Counted from the stretch's first letter, positions 26,387 to 34,814 are shown. The stretch is 64,000 bases of DNA from Mycobacterium mantenii (GCF_010731775.1 NZ_AP022590.1:4526001-4590000); one strand, 5' to 3'. Numbers and translations are program-made. Notes: generated by a model from the letters alone, not told the origin.

Positions 26387-27328
26387 TCACGGAAGCCGGG
26401 CTTCGACGAACACGCTTTCCGGGACCGCGGCGGCGAGGCCGGCGGGTGCGGCCCGGTCGCTGGCGGCCATCAGATCCTCGGCGCTCGTGGCCGAGGTGAC
26501 GGACCAGCCGTGCGCCCGCAGCCAGTCGACGACCTCGGTTCGCTCCTCCTCATAGAGCAGGTTGCCGGATTCTGTGATGTCTTTGCCGCCCAGCTTGATT
26601 GCGGCCTGCCGGTAGCGTTCGGCCTGTTCTTCGCGGCGCGCGAAACTGTCTGCGCTGAAAAACTCGTTGGTGAAAGCTTCGACAGCGAGACGGCTTCCGG
26701 GCGCGCTGAGCGACTGAATCCGGTCGAACAACAGGTCTTGGGCGTCGGCTGTCAGATACGGCAACAGGCCCTCCGCCGACCACGCCGTAGCAGCCGATGC
26801 GTCAAACCCGGCCTCCGTCAAGGCTTTCGGCCAGTCCAGACGCAGATCGATGCCGACACCGACATGGGAAGCGATCGGGTCGACCGCATGAGTTTCAAGA
26901 GTGCCGGTCTTGAATGCCAGTACCTTGGGCTGGTCGATCTCGTAGACCACACATCCGGCAGGCCACGCGAGCCGCCAGGCCCGCGAGTCCAGACCAGCCG
27001 CGAGGATCACGATCTGCTGGATGTCGTCGGCTGCTGCCGCCAGAAAGTAGTCGTCGAAGAACTTCGTCCGGCACGCTGTGTAGCCCAGCATCGCGTGCAT
27101 CCGGTCCTCGAATCGTGGATCGGCGTCGACCAATTCGGCCGGTAATTCATCGTTCAGGTACACCCGCCAGATGCCGTCGCCGGCCGCTTCGAGGAAGAGT
27201 TCTGCGTAGGGATCGTTGATCAGCGGGTCGGCGCTGTTGGTCTCCTTCGCCCGCCCACCGGCAACTCCGAGCGCGGTAGCGCCGACGCTCTCATTGATGT
27301 CCCATGTGTCATCGTCAGTTCTGGCCAT
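26387..27328 (-). CDS. SAM-dependent methyltransferase (TIGR00027/LCMT-like family)
   Basis: A 313-residue methyltransferase of the family greatly expanded in mycobacteria. Signatures are [42 protein letters not shown] for SAM binding and [13 protein letters not shown]. The target is not known for most members. It ends three bases from the convergent WS/DGAT stop. An inverted repeat at 27344 separates it from the amidohydrolase gene upstream, so it probably has its own promoter. Confidence 0.93.
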   Translation of the reverse strand: MARTDDDTWDINESVGATALGVAGGRAKETNSADPLINDPYAELFLEAAGDGIWRVYLNDELPAELVDADPRFEDRMHAMLGYTACRTKFFDDYFLAAAADDIQQIVILAAGLDSRAWRLAWPAGCVVYEIDQPKVLAFKTGTLETHAVDPIASHVGVGIDLRLDWPKALTEAGFDASAATAWSAEGLLPYLTADAQDLLFDRIQSLSAPGSRLAVEAFTNEFFSADSFARREEQAERYRQAAIKLGGKDITESGNLLYEEERTEVVDWLRAHGWSVTSATSAEDLMAASDRAAPAGLAAAVPESVFVEARLP

Positions 27329-27343
27329 CGGAGTCCCTTTCGC

Positions 27344-27364
27344 GGCTCTCGGTAAACGAGAGCC
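27344..27364 (-). terminator. GC-rich hairpin after amidohydrolase gene
   Basis: Perfect inverted repeat GGCTCTCG-GTAAA-CGAGAGCC about 50 bases downstream of the amidohydrolase stop and just upstream of the methyltransferase. A strong stem without a clear U tract; in actinobacteria such hairpins often act as terminators. An operator for the methyltransferase gene is an alternative. Confidence 0.5.
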
Positions 27365-27416
27365 TACCCCGAAAGTTAGCCGTGCTTACTAAGTGAGCGT
27401 GAACCCTAAGCTCGCC

Positions 27417-28646
27417 TCAGGCGTTGGCCAGAGCGGGCGGCTTGACGGCCTCCGGGTCGGGGTTGGCGATCGGCAACCCCATGAAGCGACGGGCGTTGTC
27501 TCCCATGAAGTCATAGGTGCGACGTTCGTCCATACCCTCGGCGTACTGCCAGTACCGCTTGGGTTCGGCGAGGCCTTCGGGATGCGGCCAGTCCGAGCCG
27601 AACATCACCTTGTCCCATCCGACGGTTTGTACGACGTCGGCCACGGAGCCCTCCCAGAACGGGCTGACCCAGACGTTGCGGCGGAATACCTCGTGCGGAT
27701 GCTCGGGGAAGTTCTGCGGCATCTTGCTGTACGTCGACTGCAGGTCATCGAACAGCGGCTTGATCCATGCGCTGCCGTTCTCCACGCTGGCGATGCGCAG
27801 TTTGGGGAAGCGGGTCAGTGTGCCGTGACAGATCAGGCTGGTCAGCATGTCGGCGATCTCCCGGTGGCCCAGCGCCGTCCACTTGAATGCCGACATCTCG
27901 AACGCGCTACTGGTCGACGGCGGTTCCCACTTGTCGATGTACTCCTGCAACGGAGGTTGGCTGGCGTGCAACACGATTGGCAGCCCGGCGTCCTCGACGT
28001 CGCGCCAGAACGGATCGAACTCGGGCAGGGCGGGGGAGCGCCAGCCTTTGTAGCCGTTCACCGGCGCCGGCTTGATCAGCGCGACTTTGGCGCCGTTGTC
28101 CAGGATGTAGGCGAGTTCGCGACGGGCTTCGTCGACGATGCCGAGGTTGAGCACCGGTGTCGAGTAGACCCGGTTGGCGTGGCTGAAGCCCCAGTGCTCA
28201 AGCATCCACTGATTGAGGGCGTGGATGATCGCCACCGTCAGGTCGGGATCCTCGGCGGCCGAATGCTCGACCAGATTGGCCAAGGTGGGGTAGTTCAGGC
28301 ACGCGTCGACGCCCTGCCGGTCGAGTTCGGCGATGCGGTCCTCGGGGTTGCGCGCGCCCGGCGGGGTGTCGATGCCACGGCCGGACATCTCCCGCATCGA
28401 CAGGCCCTCGGGGTTCTGGCCCGAGTAGAACTTCTCGTGCGCGCCGGGAGCGGCAACACGCTCGAATGTCGGGTTCGGCATGTAGTCGGTGATCTTGTTC
28501 AGGATCGCAATCCGGGTGTGCCTGCCGATCTGGACGAACTGCACCTTCGGCCGAAACTGCTCGGGCAGGTATTTCGTCAGCGCATCGGGGGTCTCGTACA
28601 TGTGCTGATCGGCATCGAAGATCGGTGCATCGGTGAACTGCGTCAT
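27417..28646 (-). CDS. Amidohydrolase-2 family TIM-barrel protein (copy B)
   Basis: A 409-residue amidohydrolase-2 protein. It opens with IFDADQHMYETPDALTKYL, whose DADQH replaces the more common DxHxH metal motif. Other marks are RIAELDRQGVDACLNYPTL, LPIVLHASQPP, WTALGHREIADML and MFGSDWPHPEGLAEP near the C-terminus. Enzymes of this class hydrolyse or decarboxylate cyclic acids using a metal in a TIM barrel. It is more distant from copies A (10448) and C (36649). It is divergent from a TetR gene with two inverted repeats between them. Confidence 0.9.
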   Translation of the reverse strand: MTQFTDAPIFDADQHMYETPDALTKYLPEQFRPKVQFVQIGRHTRIAILNKITDYMPNPTFERVAAPGAHEKFYSGQNPEGLSMREMSGRGIDTPPGARNPEDRIAELDRQGVDACLNYPTLANLVEHSAAEDPDLTVAIIHALNQWMLEHWGFSHANRVYSTPVLNLGIVDEARRELAYILDNGAKVALIKPAPVNGYKGWRSPALPEFDPFWRDVEDAGLPIVLHASQPPLQEYIDKWEPPSTSSAFEMSAFKWTALGHREIADMLTSLICHGTLTRFPKLRIASVENGSAWIKPLFDDLQSTYSKMPQNFPEHPHEVFRRNVWVSPFWEGSVADVVQTVGWDKVMFGSDWPHPEGLAEPKRYWQYAEGMDERRTYDFMGDNARRFMGLPIANPDPEAVKPPALANA

Positions 28647-28698
28647 CGTTGTGCCTCTCGCTACTCGACTTAGGGCTTGGTACGAGCTTGGCTTATTC

Positions 28699-28787
28699 TG
28701 ACAGATGTGTCAAGTCCGGGTTCGCTTTCTGCGGCTATTTTGTCTTGAGCAGCTGTGATTGCACTTGACGATACTGTCATATACAGT
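28699..28787. promoter_or_regulatory. Two TetR operator candidates
   Basis: TGACA-GATG-TGTCA (28699-28712) and ACTGT-CATAT-ACAGT (28773-28787) lie between the amidohydrolase (start 28646) and the TetR (start 28794). The second is only six bases before the TetR ATG. Both contain TGTCA or TGACA cores that recur at other promoters in the window. They would fit dual control of both divergent genes. Confidence 0.6.
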
Positions 28788-28793
28788 TGCTGG

Positions 28794-29411
28794 ATGACGG
28801 TGACCTCAGCTTCGCCCGCCGAACGGCGACTGGACGCCACCGCCACGCGCGGTGAACGCACCCGCGCTTCGATCCTGGATGCCAGCCGTCGCCTCTTTCT
28901 GGAACGCGGTTATGCGGGCACGGCGATCAACGCGATCACCGAGGCGTGCGGCATCTCCCGCGCCGGCTTCTATACCTACTTCAAGGACAAACGGGAGATC
29001 TTCAACGTCCTCGGTGAGACCGCCTACCGCGATGTCCTCACTGTCATCGGCGAGTGGGACGACGCTGGAAAACCGTTCGATCCGGTCGATGTACGGGTCT
29101 GGGTCGGACACTACTTCGACTTCATGGACCACCACGGCGCGTTCGTGCTGGCCTCGGCGCACTCGGCGCCCGACGATGAGGCGTTCCGAATGTCTCGCAA
29201 TCGCATGGTGTCCCGGGTGTCGTGGAAGCTGGGTCAGGCGATCGCAGGCGGCGGCGGACATTCCCCCGATGTCATCGGCGTCGCGGTGATGGGGTTGCTG
29301 GATCGCGCCTGGTACACGATGCACCGGCAGACGATCGCCGTCGACCGCGACGAGATGATCGCGGTGGTCGCCGAGATGATCGTCGCGATGGCAACGCCTC
29401 TCGCGTCGTGA
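28794..29411 (+). CDS. TetR/AcrR family transcriptional regulator
   Basis: A 205-residue TetR regulator. The DNA-binding domain has SILDASRRLFLERGYAGTAI and the helix-turn-helix ITEACGISRAGFYTYFKDKREIF. The ATG at 28794 is preferred over one at 28755, because the inverted repeat at 28773-28787 would otherwise lie in the coding region. Its stop overlaps the GTG of the split-barrel protein (GTGA), so the two are coupled. It probably represses the divergent amidohydrolase and its own operon. Confidence 0.9.
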   Translation: MTVTSASPAERRLDATATRGERTRASILDASRRLFLERGYAGTAINAITEACGISRAGFYTYFKDKREIFNVLGETAYRDVLTVIGEWDDAGKPFDPVDVRVWVGHYFDFMDHHGAFVLASAHSAPDDEAFRMSRNRMVSRVSWKLGQAIAGGGGHSPDVIGVAVMGLLDRAWYTMHRQTIAVDRDEMIAVVAEMIVAMATPLAS

Positions 29412-29860
29412 CCCCGCCGTTGCTCGACGCGCCGGACGTCGTCGAGTTCATCCGCGCCAACCACCGTGTGTTTCTGTTCTGCCGCGATGGCGCCCGACGT
29501 CCAATCGGCTACGCCATGCGTTCGGTCGCCTATCGCCCCGTCAGCCGCTCGCTCTCCTTCGCCACGTATGCCAAGAGCGCCAAGGTCCAACACCTGCGCT
29601 CCGCTCCTGAGGTCGCGTGCCTGATCGGCGACGACGAGGGCTGGGTCTCCGTTTCTGGCATCGCCCACGTTTACCAACCGTCCGCGGCTGAGGTCGACGA
29701 ACTCATCGGCGAACGCTCGCCGGATCAACGCGTGCCCGACTCGGTCGTAACGAAGGTCCGCGACCGCCTTCTCAGCGGCAAGCGGTGCTTCATCGGACTG
29801 ACGCTCACCGAGGTCCGTGCCGCCGATCTCCCCGATCGACATGCCGAGTCCGCGCGGTAG
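29408..29860 (+). CDS. Split-barrel flavin/F420-binding family protein
   Basis: A 150-residue protein that looks like the pyridoxamine-phosphate-oxidase-type split barrel, binding FMN or F420. Supporting segments are IRANHRVFLFCRDGARRPIG, RSLSFATYAKSAKVQHLRSA and EVACLIGDDEGWVSVSGIAHV, which read as the beta strands and the KxxxLR anion site of this fold. GTG at 29408 overlaps the TetR stop. It could be an F420H2- or flavin-dependent reductase acting on the local pathway, but the cofactor is not determined. Confidence 0.75.
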   Translation: MTPPLLDAPDVVEFIRANHRVFLFCRDGARRPIGYAMRSVAYRPVSRSLSFATYAKSAKVQHLRSAPEVACLIGDDEGWVSVSGIAHVYQPSAAEVDELIGERSPDQRVPDSVVTKVRDRLLSGKRCFIGLTLTEVRAADLPDRHAESAR

Positions 29861-30200
29861 CGGCCCGGTTCCCATGGCCGAGGACGAACTAGCGGAGTTC
29901 TTGGCACAGGGGCCGACCGGCGCGATCTGTGTCGTCGACGCCAACGACCAGTTGCTGGCCCTACCGGCGCGGGTGGTCGACTTCGACTCCGCCACAATCG
30001 CCGTCACCGTCGACGGTGTCGATGTCGACGCCGCCCACAGCGCTGAGACCCAGGCCTGCGTCGTGGCCGACACCTTCGCCGCTTATCGCGACATTCGCGG
30101 TGCGATCGTGCAGGGAGCAGTGATGTGGCCACCCGCGTCGGATGACGTGGCCATGCTGACGGTCAGCCGCACGGTGACGTTCTCGTTCGTCAACGCCTAG
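29841..30200 (+). CDS. Second small split-barrel-like protein
   Basis: A protein of up to 119 residues, with DELAEFLAQGPTGAICVVDA and QLLALPARVVDFDSATIAV forming the first barrel strands and ending in SRTVTFSFVNA. It resembles the previous protein's fold but is shorter. Start is uncertain: ATG 29841 overlaps the upstream gene by 20 bases, and ATG 29874 lies 13 bases after its stop; neither has a clear ribosome site. The two neighbours may form a heteromer or be halves of one function (inference). Confidence 0.65.
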   Translation: MPSPRGSGPVPMAEDELAEFLAQGPTGAICVVDANDQLLALPARVVDFDSATIAVTVDGVDVDAAHSAETQACVVADTFAAYRDIRGAIVQGAVMWPPASDDVAMLTVSRTVTFSFVNA

Positions 30201-30210
30201 AGGATTGGGC

Positions 30211-30252
30211 GCTGACATTCTGGTTACTCAGGCTGAGATTCTGGTTACTCAG
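30211..30252. repeat. Tandem 21-base repeat upstream of small gene
   Basis: Two directly adjoining 21-base units (30211-30231 and 30232-30252) differ at one position; each contains ATTCTGGTTACTCAG. The 21-base period equals two helical turns, so a regulator could bind both units on one face. The array ends seven bases before the ATG of the 49-residue gene and starts 11 bases after the preceding stop. Confidence 0.8.
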
Positions 30253-30258
30253 TAGGGC

Positions 30259-30408
30259 ATGTCAGGATTCGATACCAGCCAACCGATCACCGACGACGCG
30301 GCCCTCGAGGACATCGAGGAGCCCGACGACGCGACCAAGCAGAAGGCCGCGCTCGGGCGTTCTGCCGAACCCGACGAGTTGGGTGACGCGACGCCTGGCC
30401 CGCGCTGA
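30259..30408 (+). CDS. Small acidic protein, 49 residues, unknown
   Basis: ATG at 30259 gives MSGFDTSQPITDDAALEDIE, with 11 of the last 30 residues charged, ending TPGPR before TGA at 30408. Codons show the G/C third-position bias of real genes here. It has no Cys and no membrane segment, and looks disordered. AGGG is very close to the ATG, so the ribosome site is weak. It is convergent with the DUF2889 gene, six bases apart. I cannot assign a function. Confidence 0.55.
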   Translation: MSGFDTSQPITDDAALEDIEEPDDATKQKAALGRSAEPDELGDATPGPR

Positions 30409-30414
30409 GGCGGC

Positions 30415-31419
30415 TCAGGCTTGTTTCACCCGCGCGATCAACGCCTCGGCATCGGCAACACTGCGCAGTAGATCATTGAGATGAGTACATGTACTGGTAC
30501 CGGACAGTTCCTGCCGGACCCGGAAGTGCAAGTCCTGCAACGTCATTCCGACGATTCGCGCAGCGCTGGCGACGGCCCCGGGGCATTCCTGCCACGGGAG
30601 CACTCGAGGCGTGGCCTGCGATTCGACGATGACGCCGGTCTCGGTGTCCACGACGGCGTCCAAGGTGTACTCGTGGATGATCGTCTCCACCCCGTCACCG
30701 CGCACGTAGGTGTCGCGGAACATCGCATCAATTCCGGCTCGGTCGACGCCGTCCTCGTAAACATCGATGCGGCGTCTGCGGCGCATGCCGTGCTGCGGTA
30801 ACGCCGACACCTGGTGCCACGCCCAGGGATCGTCCCCGTTATCGAGGTCGGGAGCCTCCGGTCCGGTGACGATAGCGGGATCGCCTGCCTCGAACGACGT
30901 CAGCAGCAGACCGCCGGTAGCGAAGCCCGCACACTGGTCGGCGACCGGCAGGTAATAACCCGATTTTCCCACGTCGCCGAGCAGGTTTGACGCCGACAGC
31001 GCATGGCCGGAGATCAGCGTGGTGACGGGAACGTCGTCGAGCAGCGTGTAACGCAGGTCGCGCGCGTGCCGTAGCCCGGGCGCGGCCTTGTCGGCTGCGG
31101 CGCGGAAACCGCTCATCGCCGGAGCGCCCACCAGCCGGGACGTCGCGGCGACCGGCGGCGTCACCTCGACGTGCCGGACGACGCGGGCGACCAGCTCGAC
31201 GGTGGCTGAGAGTGTCGCGGAGCCGAGCTCGGTCGCCGTTCCGTCGGCTGCCGTCCACAGATCGCGCGCCCGCCCATTCAGATACACCGGGTCCAGGGAG
31301 CCCTCGTCGCGAGTCATGTCGATCGACGTGGTGCGTCGCGCGGACCGCGGCCGGCGCGGCGGATTGCCGGTCGTGGGCTCATGCACGCCGTGCAGGGGAT
31401 GCAGGCGCAGGTCCGTCAC
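30415..31419 (-). CDS. DUF2889 family protein
   Basis: A 334-residue protein matching what I recall of DUF2889, recognised by PRRPRSARRTTSIDMTRDEG near the start, RDLWTAADGTATELG, and a C-terminal LPWQECPGAVASAARIVGMT. The function of DUF2889 is not known to me. It starts with GTG at 31419, ten bases after the DUF35 gene, and ends a leftward operon: thiolase, DUF35, DUF2889. The association with thiolase and DUF35 hints at a role in acyl-CoA or sterol-like metabolism. Confidence 0.82.
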   Translation of the reverse strand: MTDLRLHPLHGVHEPTTGNPPRRPRSARRTTSIDMTRDEGSLDPVYLNGRARDLWTAADGTATELGSATLSATVELVARVVRHVEVTPPVAATSRLVGAPAMSGFRAAADKAAPGLRHARDLRYTLLDDVPVTTLISGHALSASNLLGDVGKSGYYLPVADQCAGFATGGLLLTSFEAGDPAIVTGPEAPDLDNGDDPWAWHQVSALPQHGMRRRRRIDVYEDGVDRAGIDAMFRDTYVRGDGVETIIHEYTLDAVVDTETGVIVESQATPRVLPWQECPGAVASAARIVGMTLQDLHFRVRQELSGTSTCTHLNDLLRSVADAEALIARVKQA

Positions 31420-31429
31420 CGGATGAACA

Positions 31430-31864
31430 CTAGCTCTCGTCGGCCGGTCGGAACGCGAAGGTCAGCAGCGATTGTCCGTCGGCGGTCTCCAGCGTGGTGG
31501 TCGTCGACACCAGGGGCTGCCCGATCCGCAGTTCGGCCGGGGTCGCGTCGACGATCAGCGTCTCCACCAGCACACCCTCGGCCAACTCGACGAAGCCCAC
31601 CACGTACGGCTGGAACACCTTTGGATCCCGATTGCCCTTGTACGGCAATGGCGGCGGGAACTCCTGTGTCGTGTAGGTGTACAGCGTTCCGGCGGTGGAC
31701 AATTCGATGGGCTCGATGTCCTCCTGGATTTGGGGGTCGCCGTCGAAGAGCTCGGGCCGCTCGGCCGGGAACTTCACCGCCCCCGACGAACGCCTGCGCG
31801 ACGCGAACAGCACCGCGCGGTCGCCGTCGACCCGGAACAGTCCCTCGGTGATCAATGTGGTCAT
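31430..31864 (-). CDS. DUF35 (OB-fold, acyl-CoA-associated) protein
   Basis: A 144-residue DUF35-type protein with an OB fold: GTLYTYTTQEFPPP, then YVVGFVELAEGVLVETLIVD, and RIGQPLVSTTTTLETADGQ. The zinc-ribbon Cys pairs seen in many DUF35 proteins are absent. DUF35 proteins act as partners of thiolase-fold enzymes, for example ChsH2 with the retro-aldolase Ltp2. ATG at 31864 lies one base after the thiolase stop, so they are surely co-translated. Confidence 0.82.
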   Translation of the reverse strand: MTTLITEGLFRVDGDRAVLFASRRRSSGAVKFPAERPELFDGDPQIQEDIEPIELSTAGTLYTYTTQEFPPPLPYKGNRDPKVFQPYVVGFVELAEGVLVETLIVDATPAELRIGQPLVSTTTTLETADGQSLLTFAFRPADES

Positions 31865-31865
31865 C

Positions 31866-33053
31866 TCAGGCCACCTCGATGACCATCGCGGCGCCCATAC
31901 CGCCGCCGGCGCACATCGACAGCACGCCGATACCTCCACCGCGCCTGCGCAATTCGTAGATCGCCGAGGTGACCATCCGGGCACCGGTCGCGGCGATCGG
32001 GTGGCCGAGGCTGATCCCCGATCCGTAGACGTTCACGATCTCCTCGTCGAGCCCGAGTTCGCGGGCGCATGCCACCGCCTGCGCGGCGAACGCCTCGTTG
32101 ATCTCGAACAGCGCTACGTCCTCGAGCTTGCGGCCGGCCAACTCCAGCGCCTTGGGAATGGCCTTGATCGGCCCGCTGCCGGTCCGCGTCGGGTCAAGTC
32201 CGACCTGCGTCCAGGACAGCACGCTTGCCAGCACGTCCTGCTGGGTGTCCGGGCTGGCCAGTGCCACCACCGCCGCGGCATCGTTGATGCCGGAGGAGTT
32301 TCCTGCCGTCACCGTGAAGCCTTCGATCTCGGGGTGCAGCACTTTCAGCGCGGTCAGCGACTCCATCGAGCTTCCTCGCCGCGGATGCTCGTCTGCAGCG
32401 AACGTGATCGTGCTGCCGTCGGCCTGGGCGACCTCGAGGGGGATGATCTCGTCGATGAATGAACCCGCGTCGATGGCCTTGATTGCCCGCTGATGGCTGC
32501 GTAACGCCCACTCGTCCTGATCTTCGCGGGTGATCCCGTACTGCACGTTGCAGTTGTGCGCGACGGTGATTGACATGTCCATGGCGGGCGCTTCCGCGGT
32601 CGGCGGATGCGACTCGGGGAACCACTGCTCGTAGTCCTCGGGTGACTTGCCCGTGGTGAAGAGCTTGCGCTTCTGCATGATGGGGCCGGTCGACAACGAC
32701 TCCATACCGCCGGCGAGGATGGCGCGGCTCATCCCGGAGGCGATCTGCCCGGCACCCACAGCGATGGCCGAGAGGCTCGATGCGCACTGGCGGTTGACGG
32801 CGAGTCCGGGAACATCGAGCAGCCCGAGGGCCACCGCGATGTAGCGGGCGCTGTCGCCGCCGCCTTGCATGCTCTCGGCCAGCACCAGGTCGTCGAAGTC
32901 TGCCGCGTCCAGTCCGGAGCGTTCGACGACGGCCTGTAGGACGGGCTTGGCCAGCTCGATGGCTGGCATGTTGGCGAGTGTGCCCTTGCGCGCCGTTCCG
33001 ATCGGTGTGCGGGCAGCGGCCACGATCGCTGCGCGTGACGTGGTGGTGGCCAT
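31866..33053 (-). CDS. Thiolase (acetyl-CoA acyltransferase)
   Basis: A 395-residue classical thiolase cleaving 3-ketoacyl-CoA with CoA. The nucleophile is Cys90 in NRQCASSLSA; NEAFAAQA, GHPIAATGARM and the second Cys in MCAGGGMGAAM complete the active site. ATG at 33053; a longer frame runs through the divergent promoter and into the MaoC gene and was rejected. It heads an operon with DUF35 and DUF2889 and is divergent from the MaoC hydratase. Confidence 0.95.
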   Translation of the reverse strand: MATTTSRAAIVAAARTPIGTARKGTLANMPAIELAKPVLQAVVERSGLDAADFDDLVLAESMQGGGDSARYIAVALGLLDVPGLAVNRQCASSLSAIAVGAGQIASGMSRAILAGGMESLSTGPIMQKRKLFTTGKSPEDYEQWFPESHPPTAEAPAMDMSITVAHNCNVQYGITREDQDEWALRSHQRAIKAIDAGSFIDEIIPLEVAQADGSTITFAADEHPRRGSSMESLTALKVLHPEIEGFTVTAGNSSGINDAAAVVALASPDTQQDVLASVLSWTQVGLDPTRTGSGPIKAIPKALELAGRKLEDVALFEINEAFAAQAVACARELGLDEEIVNVYGSGISLGHPIAATGARMVTSAIYELRRRGGGIGVLSMCAGGGMGAAMVIEVA

Positions 33054-33111
33054 GTGTCTCCCAAGAGCGTCAGGGTGGATGGGCTGGTTGCCCGATGAGC
33101 GAGGCCAGTCT

Positions 33112-33138
33112 ATACCGTTAAATAGATATCGATATATC
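33112..33138. promoter_or_regulatory. AT-rich divergent promoter with ATATCGATAT palindrome
   Basis: The stretch between thiolase and hydratase contains GTTAAATAGATATCGATATA; its core ATATCGATAT (33126-33135) is a perfect palindrome 30 bases before the hydratase GTG. Likely operator and/or overlapping -10 elements. Confidence 0.45.
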
Positions 33139-33165
33139 AAGCCATGTCGACGTGGGGAGCAACCC

Positions 33166-33624
33166 GTGAAGGTGATCAAGTCCGTGGATGATGCGCTCGC
33201 GACGATCGGGGAGGAACTCGGCGTCAGCCGGTGGGTGGACATCGACCAGGACCGGATCGATTCTTTCGCCGACGTCACGATGGACCACCAGTGGATCCAC
33301 GTGGACGTCGAGAAGGCCCAGGCCGAAAGCCCGTACGGCGCAACGATTGCGCACGGCTTCCTCACGCTCTCGCTGATACCTGGTGTGAGCAAGGACAACT
33401 ACCGCGTCGAGAACGCCAAGATGGGCATCAACTACGGCCTGAACAAGGTGCGGTTTCTCTCCGCGGTCACCGCCGGCAGCCGCATCCGGGTCCGGTCGGA
33501 GCTAACGGACGCCGCCAAGGTCGCCGACGACACCGTGAACCTGACCGTGCGTCACACCGTGGAGATCGACGGCGTCGACAAACCCGCCGCGGTCGCCGAA
33601 CTGATCGCTAGGTTCGTCTGGTGA
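33166..33624 (+). CDS. (R)-specific enoyl-CoA hydratase, MaoC/HtdZ-like
   Basis: A 152-residue single-hotdog hydratase. The hydratase-2 motif is seen as FADVTMDHQWIHVDVEKA (catalytic Asp and His) and GATIAHGFLTLSLIP, then INYGLNKVRFLSAV. From memory it is close to Mycobacterium tuberculosis HtdZ (Rv0130). It adds water to trans-2-enoyl-CoA to give a (3R)-hydroxyacyl-CoA. GTG at 33166 follows GGGGAGC. Its stop overlaps the GTG of the thiolase-fold gene (GTGA). Confidence 0.92.
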   Translation: MKVIKSVDDALATIGEELGVSRWVDIDQDRIDSFADVTMDHQWIHVDVEKAQAESPYGATIAHGFLTLSLIPGVSKDNYRVENAKMGINYGLNKVRFLSAVTAGSRIRVRSELTDAAKVADDTVNLTVRHTVEIDGVDKPAAVAELIARFVW

Positions 33625-34814
33625 CTGGTGGCCCGTTCGAAGGCAGAGCCGTCCTCACCGGAGCCGGCAAGTCGCAGGTTGGCCGGCGGCTGGGCCGAAC
33701 GGGACTGGATCTCACGCTCGAGGCGGTGCAGCGGGCGATAGCCGACGCGGGGCTGAGCATCGACGACGTGGACGGGATCGCCAGCTACCCGGGGCCGGGC
33801 GTGCCCGACGCCGGATTCTCCGGGGCCACCGTCCAGGAGGTCCGCAACGCACTCGGACTGCGCTCCCGCTGGTACATCTCGGCGATGGAGACCGGCGGGC
33901 AGATCGGCCCGGCGATCGAGGCCTGCATGGCGGTCAGTCTCGGGCTGGCCAACCACGTTGTGGTCTACCGGTCGGTATGGGAATCCACCGCCGCGCAGCA
34001 GGCCGGCGGCGGCCGCGCCTCGGTGCTGTTCGGTGGCGGGGAATTGCCACCGCACCTGGAGTGGACGGCGCCTTTTGGCGCATTGTCGGCGGCGAACTGG
34101 CTGGCGATGCCCGCCCAGCGCTACATGCACGACTTCGGTCTGACCCGCGAGCATCTAGGCCGTATCGCGATCAACGCCCGCACCAACGCCGGACTCAACC
34201 CCGATGCGATCTACCGCGAACCGATGACGATGGACGACTACCTCGGCGCGCGGATGATCTCCGAGCCGCTGTGCCTCTATGACTGCGACGCGCCCTGCGA
34301 CGGCGCCACCGCTGTGATCGTGTCCCGTCGTGACGCCGCCAACGGCTTACCGCGGCACCCACTGACGGTGGAATCCGTCGGGCCCGGCATGTTCGAACGG
34401 GCGACCTGGGATCAGCGGTCGGACATCACCACGATGGCCGCCCACGACTCGGCTGCCACGCTGTGGGAGCACACCACTCTGACTCCCCCCGACGTCGACA
34501 TGGCCCAGCTATATGACGGTTTTACCTTTTTGACCGTGATGTGGCTGGAAGCGATGGGCTTCTGCGAGCACGGTAAGGTCGGCGAATTCCTGGGCGACGG
34601 TTCGCCTATCGCACTGGACGGTACGCTGCCGATCAACACCAGTGGCGGGCAACTCTCCGGCGGTCGACTGCACGGGATGGGCTTCCTGCACGAGGCATGT
34701 GTGCAGATGTGGGGCGAGGGCGGCGATCGCCAGGCACCCCGCCTTCCCGAGGTGGTGGCGGTCGGTGTGGGCGGCGGGCCGGTCGCCGGCTCGATGCTGT
34801 TGAGCAGCCGGTAG
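33621..34814 (+). CDS. Thiolase-fold protein lacking N-terminal Cys (Ltp/retro-aldolase-like)
   Basis: A 397-residue thiolase-superfamily protein of the lipid-transfer (Ltp) type. The segment where the thiolase nucleophile Cys sits reads METGGQIGPA (89-98) and has no Cys; the nearest is Cys102. The C-terminal loop is NTSGGQLSGGRLHGMGFLHE, with a His but no GHP. Ltp2-type members without the Cys work as retro-aldolases with a DUF35 partner, so an aldolase role after the adjoining hydratase is plausible. The DUF35 at 31430 is a candidate partner, though transcribed from the opposite strand. Confidence 0.85.
   Translation: MTGGPFEGRAVLTGAGKSQVGRRLGRTGLDLTLEAVQRAIADAGLSIDDVDGIASYPGPGVPDAGFSGATVQEVRNALGLRSRWYISAMETGGQIGPAIEACMAVSLGLANHVVVYRSVWESTAAQQAGGGRASVLFGGGELPPHLEWTAPFGALSAANWLAMPAQRYMHDFGLTREHLGRIAINARTNAGLNPDAIYREPMTMDDYLGARMISEPLCLYDCDAPCDGATAVIVSRRDAANGLPRHPLTVESVGPGMFERATWDQRSDITTMAAHDSAATLWEHTTLTPPDVDMAQLYDGFTFLTVMWLEAMGFCEHGKVGEFLGDGSPIALDGTLPINTSGGQLSGGRLHGMGFLHEACVQMWGEGGDRQAPRLPEVVAVGVGGGPVAGSMLLSSR

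Noticed and set aside
27393..28673. A 426-residue plus-strand frame
   Set aside because: It mirrors the amidohydrolase on the minus strand, which has clear family motifs; the plus-strand protein has none.
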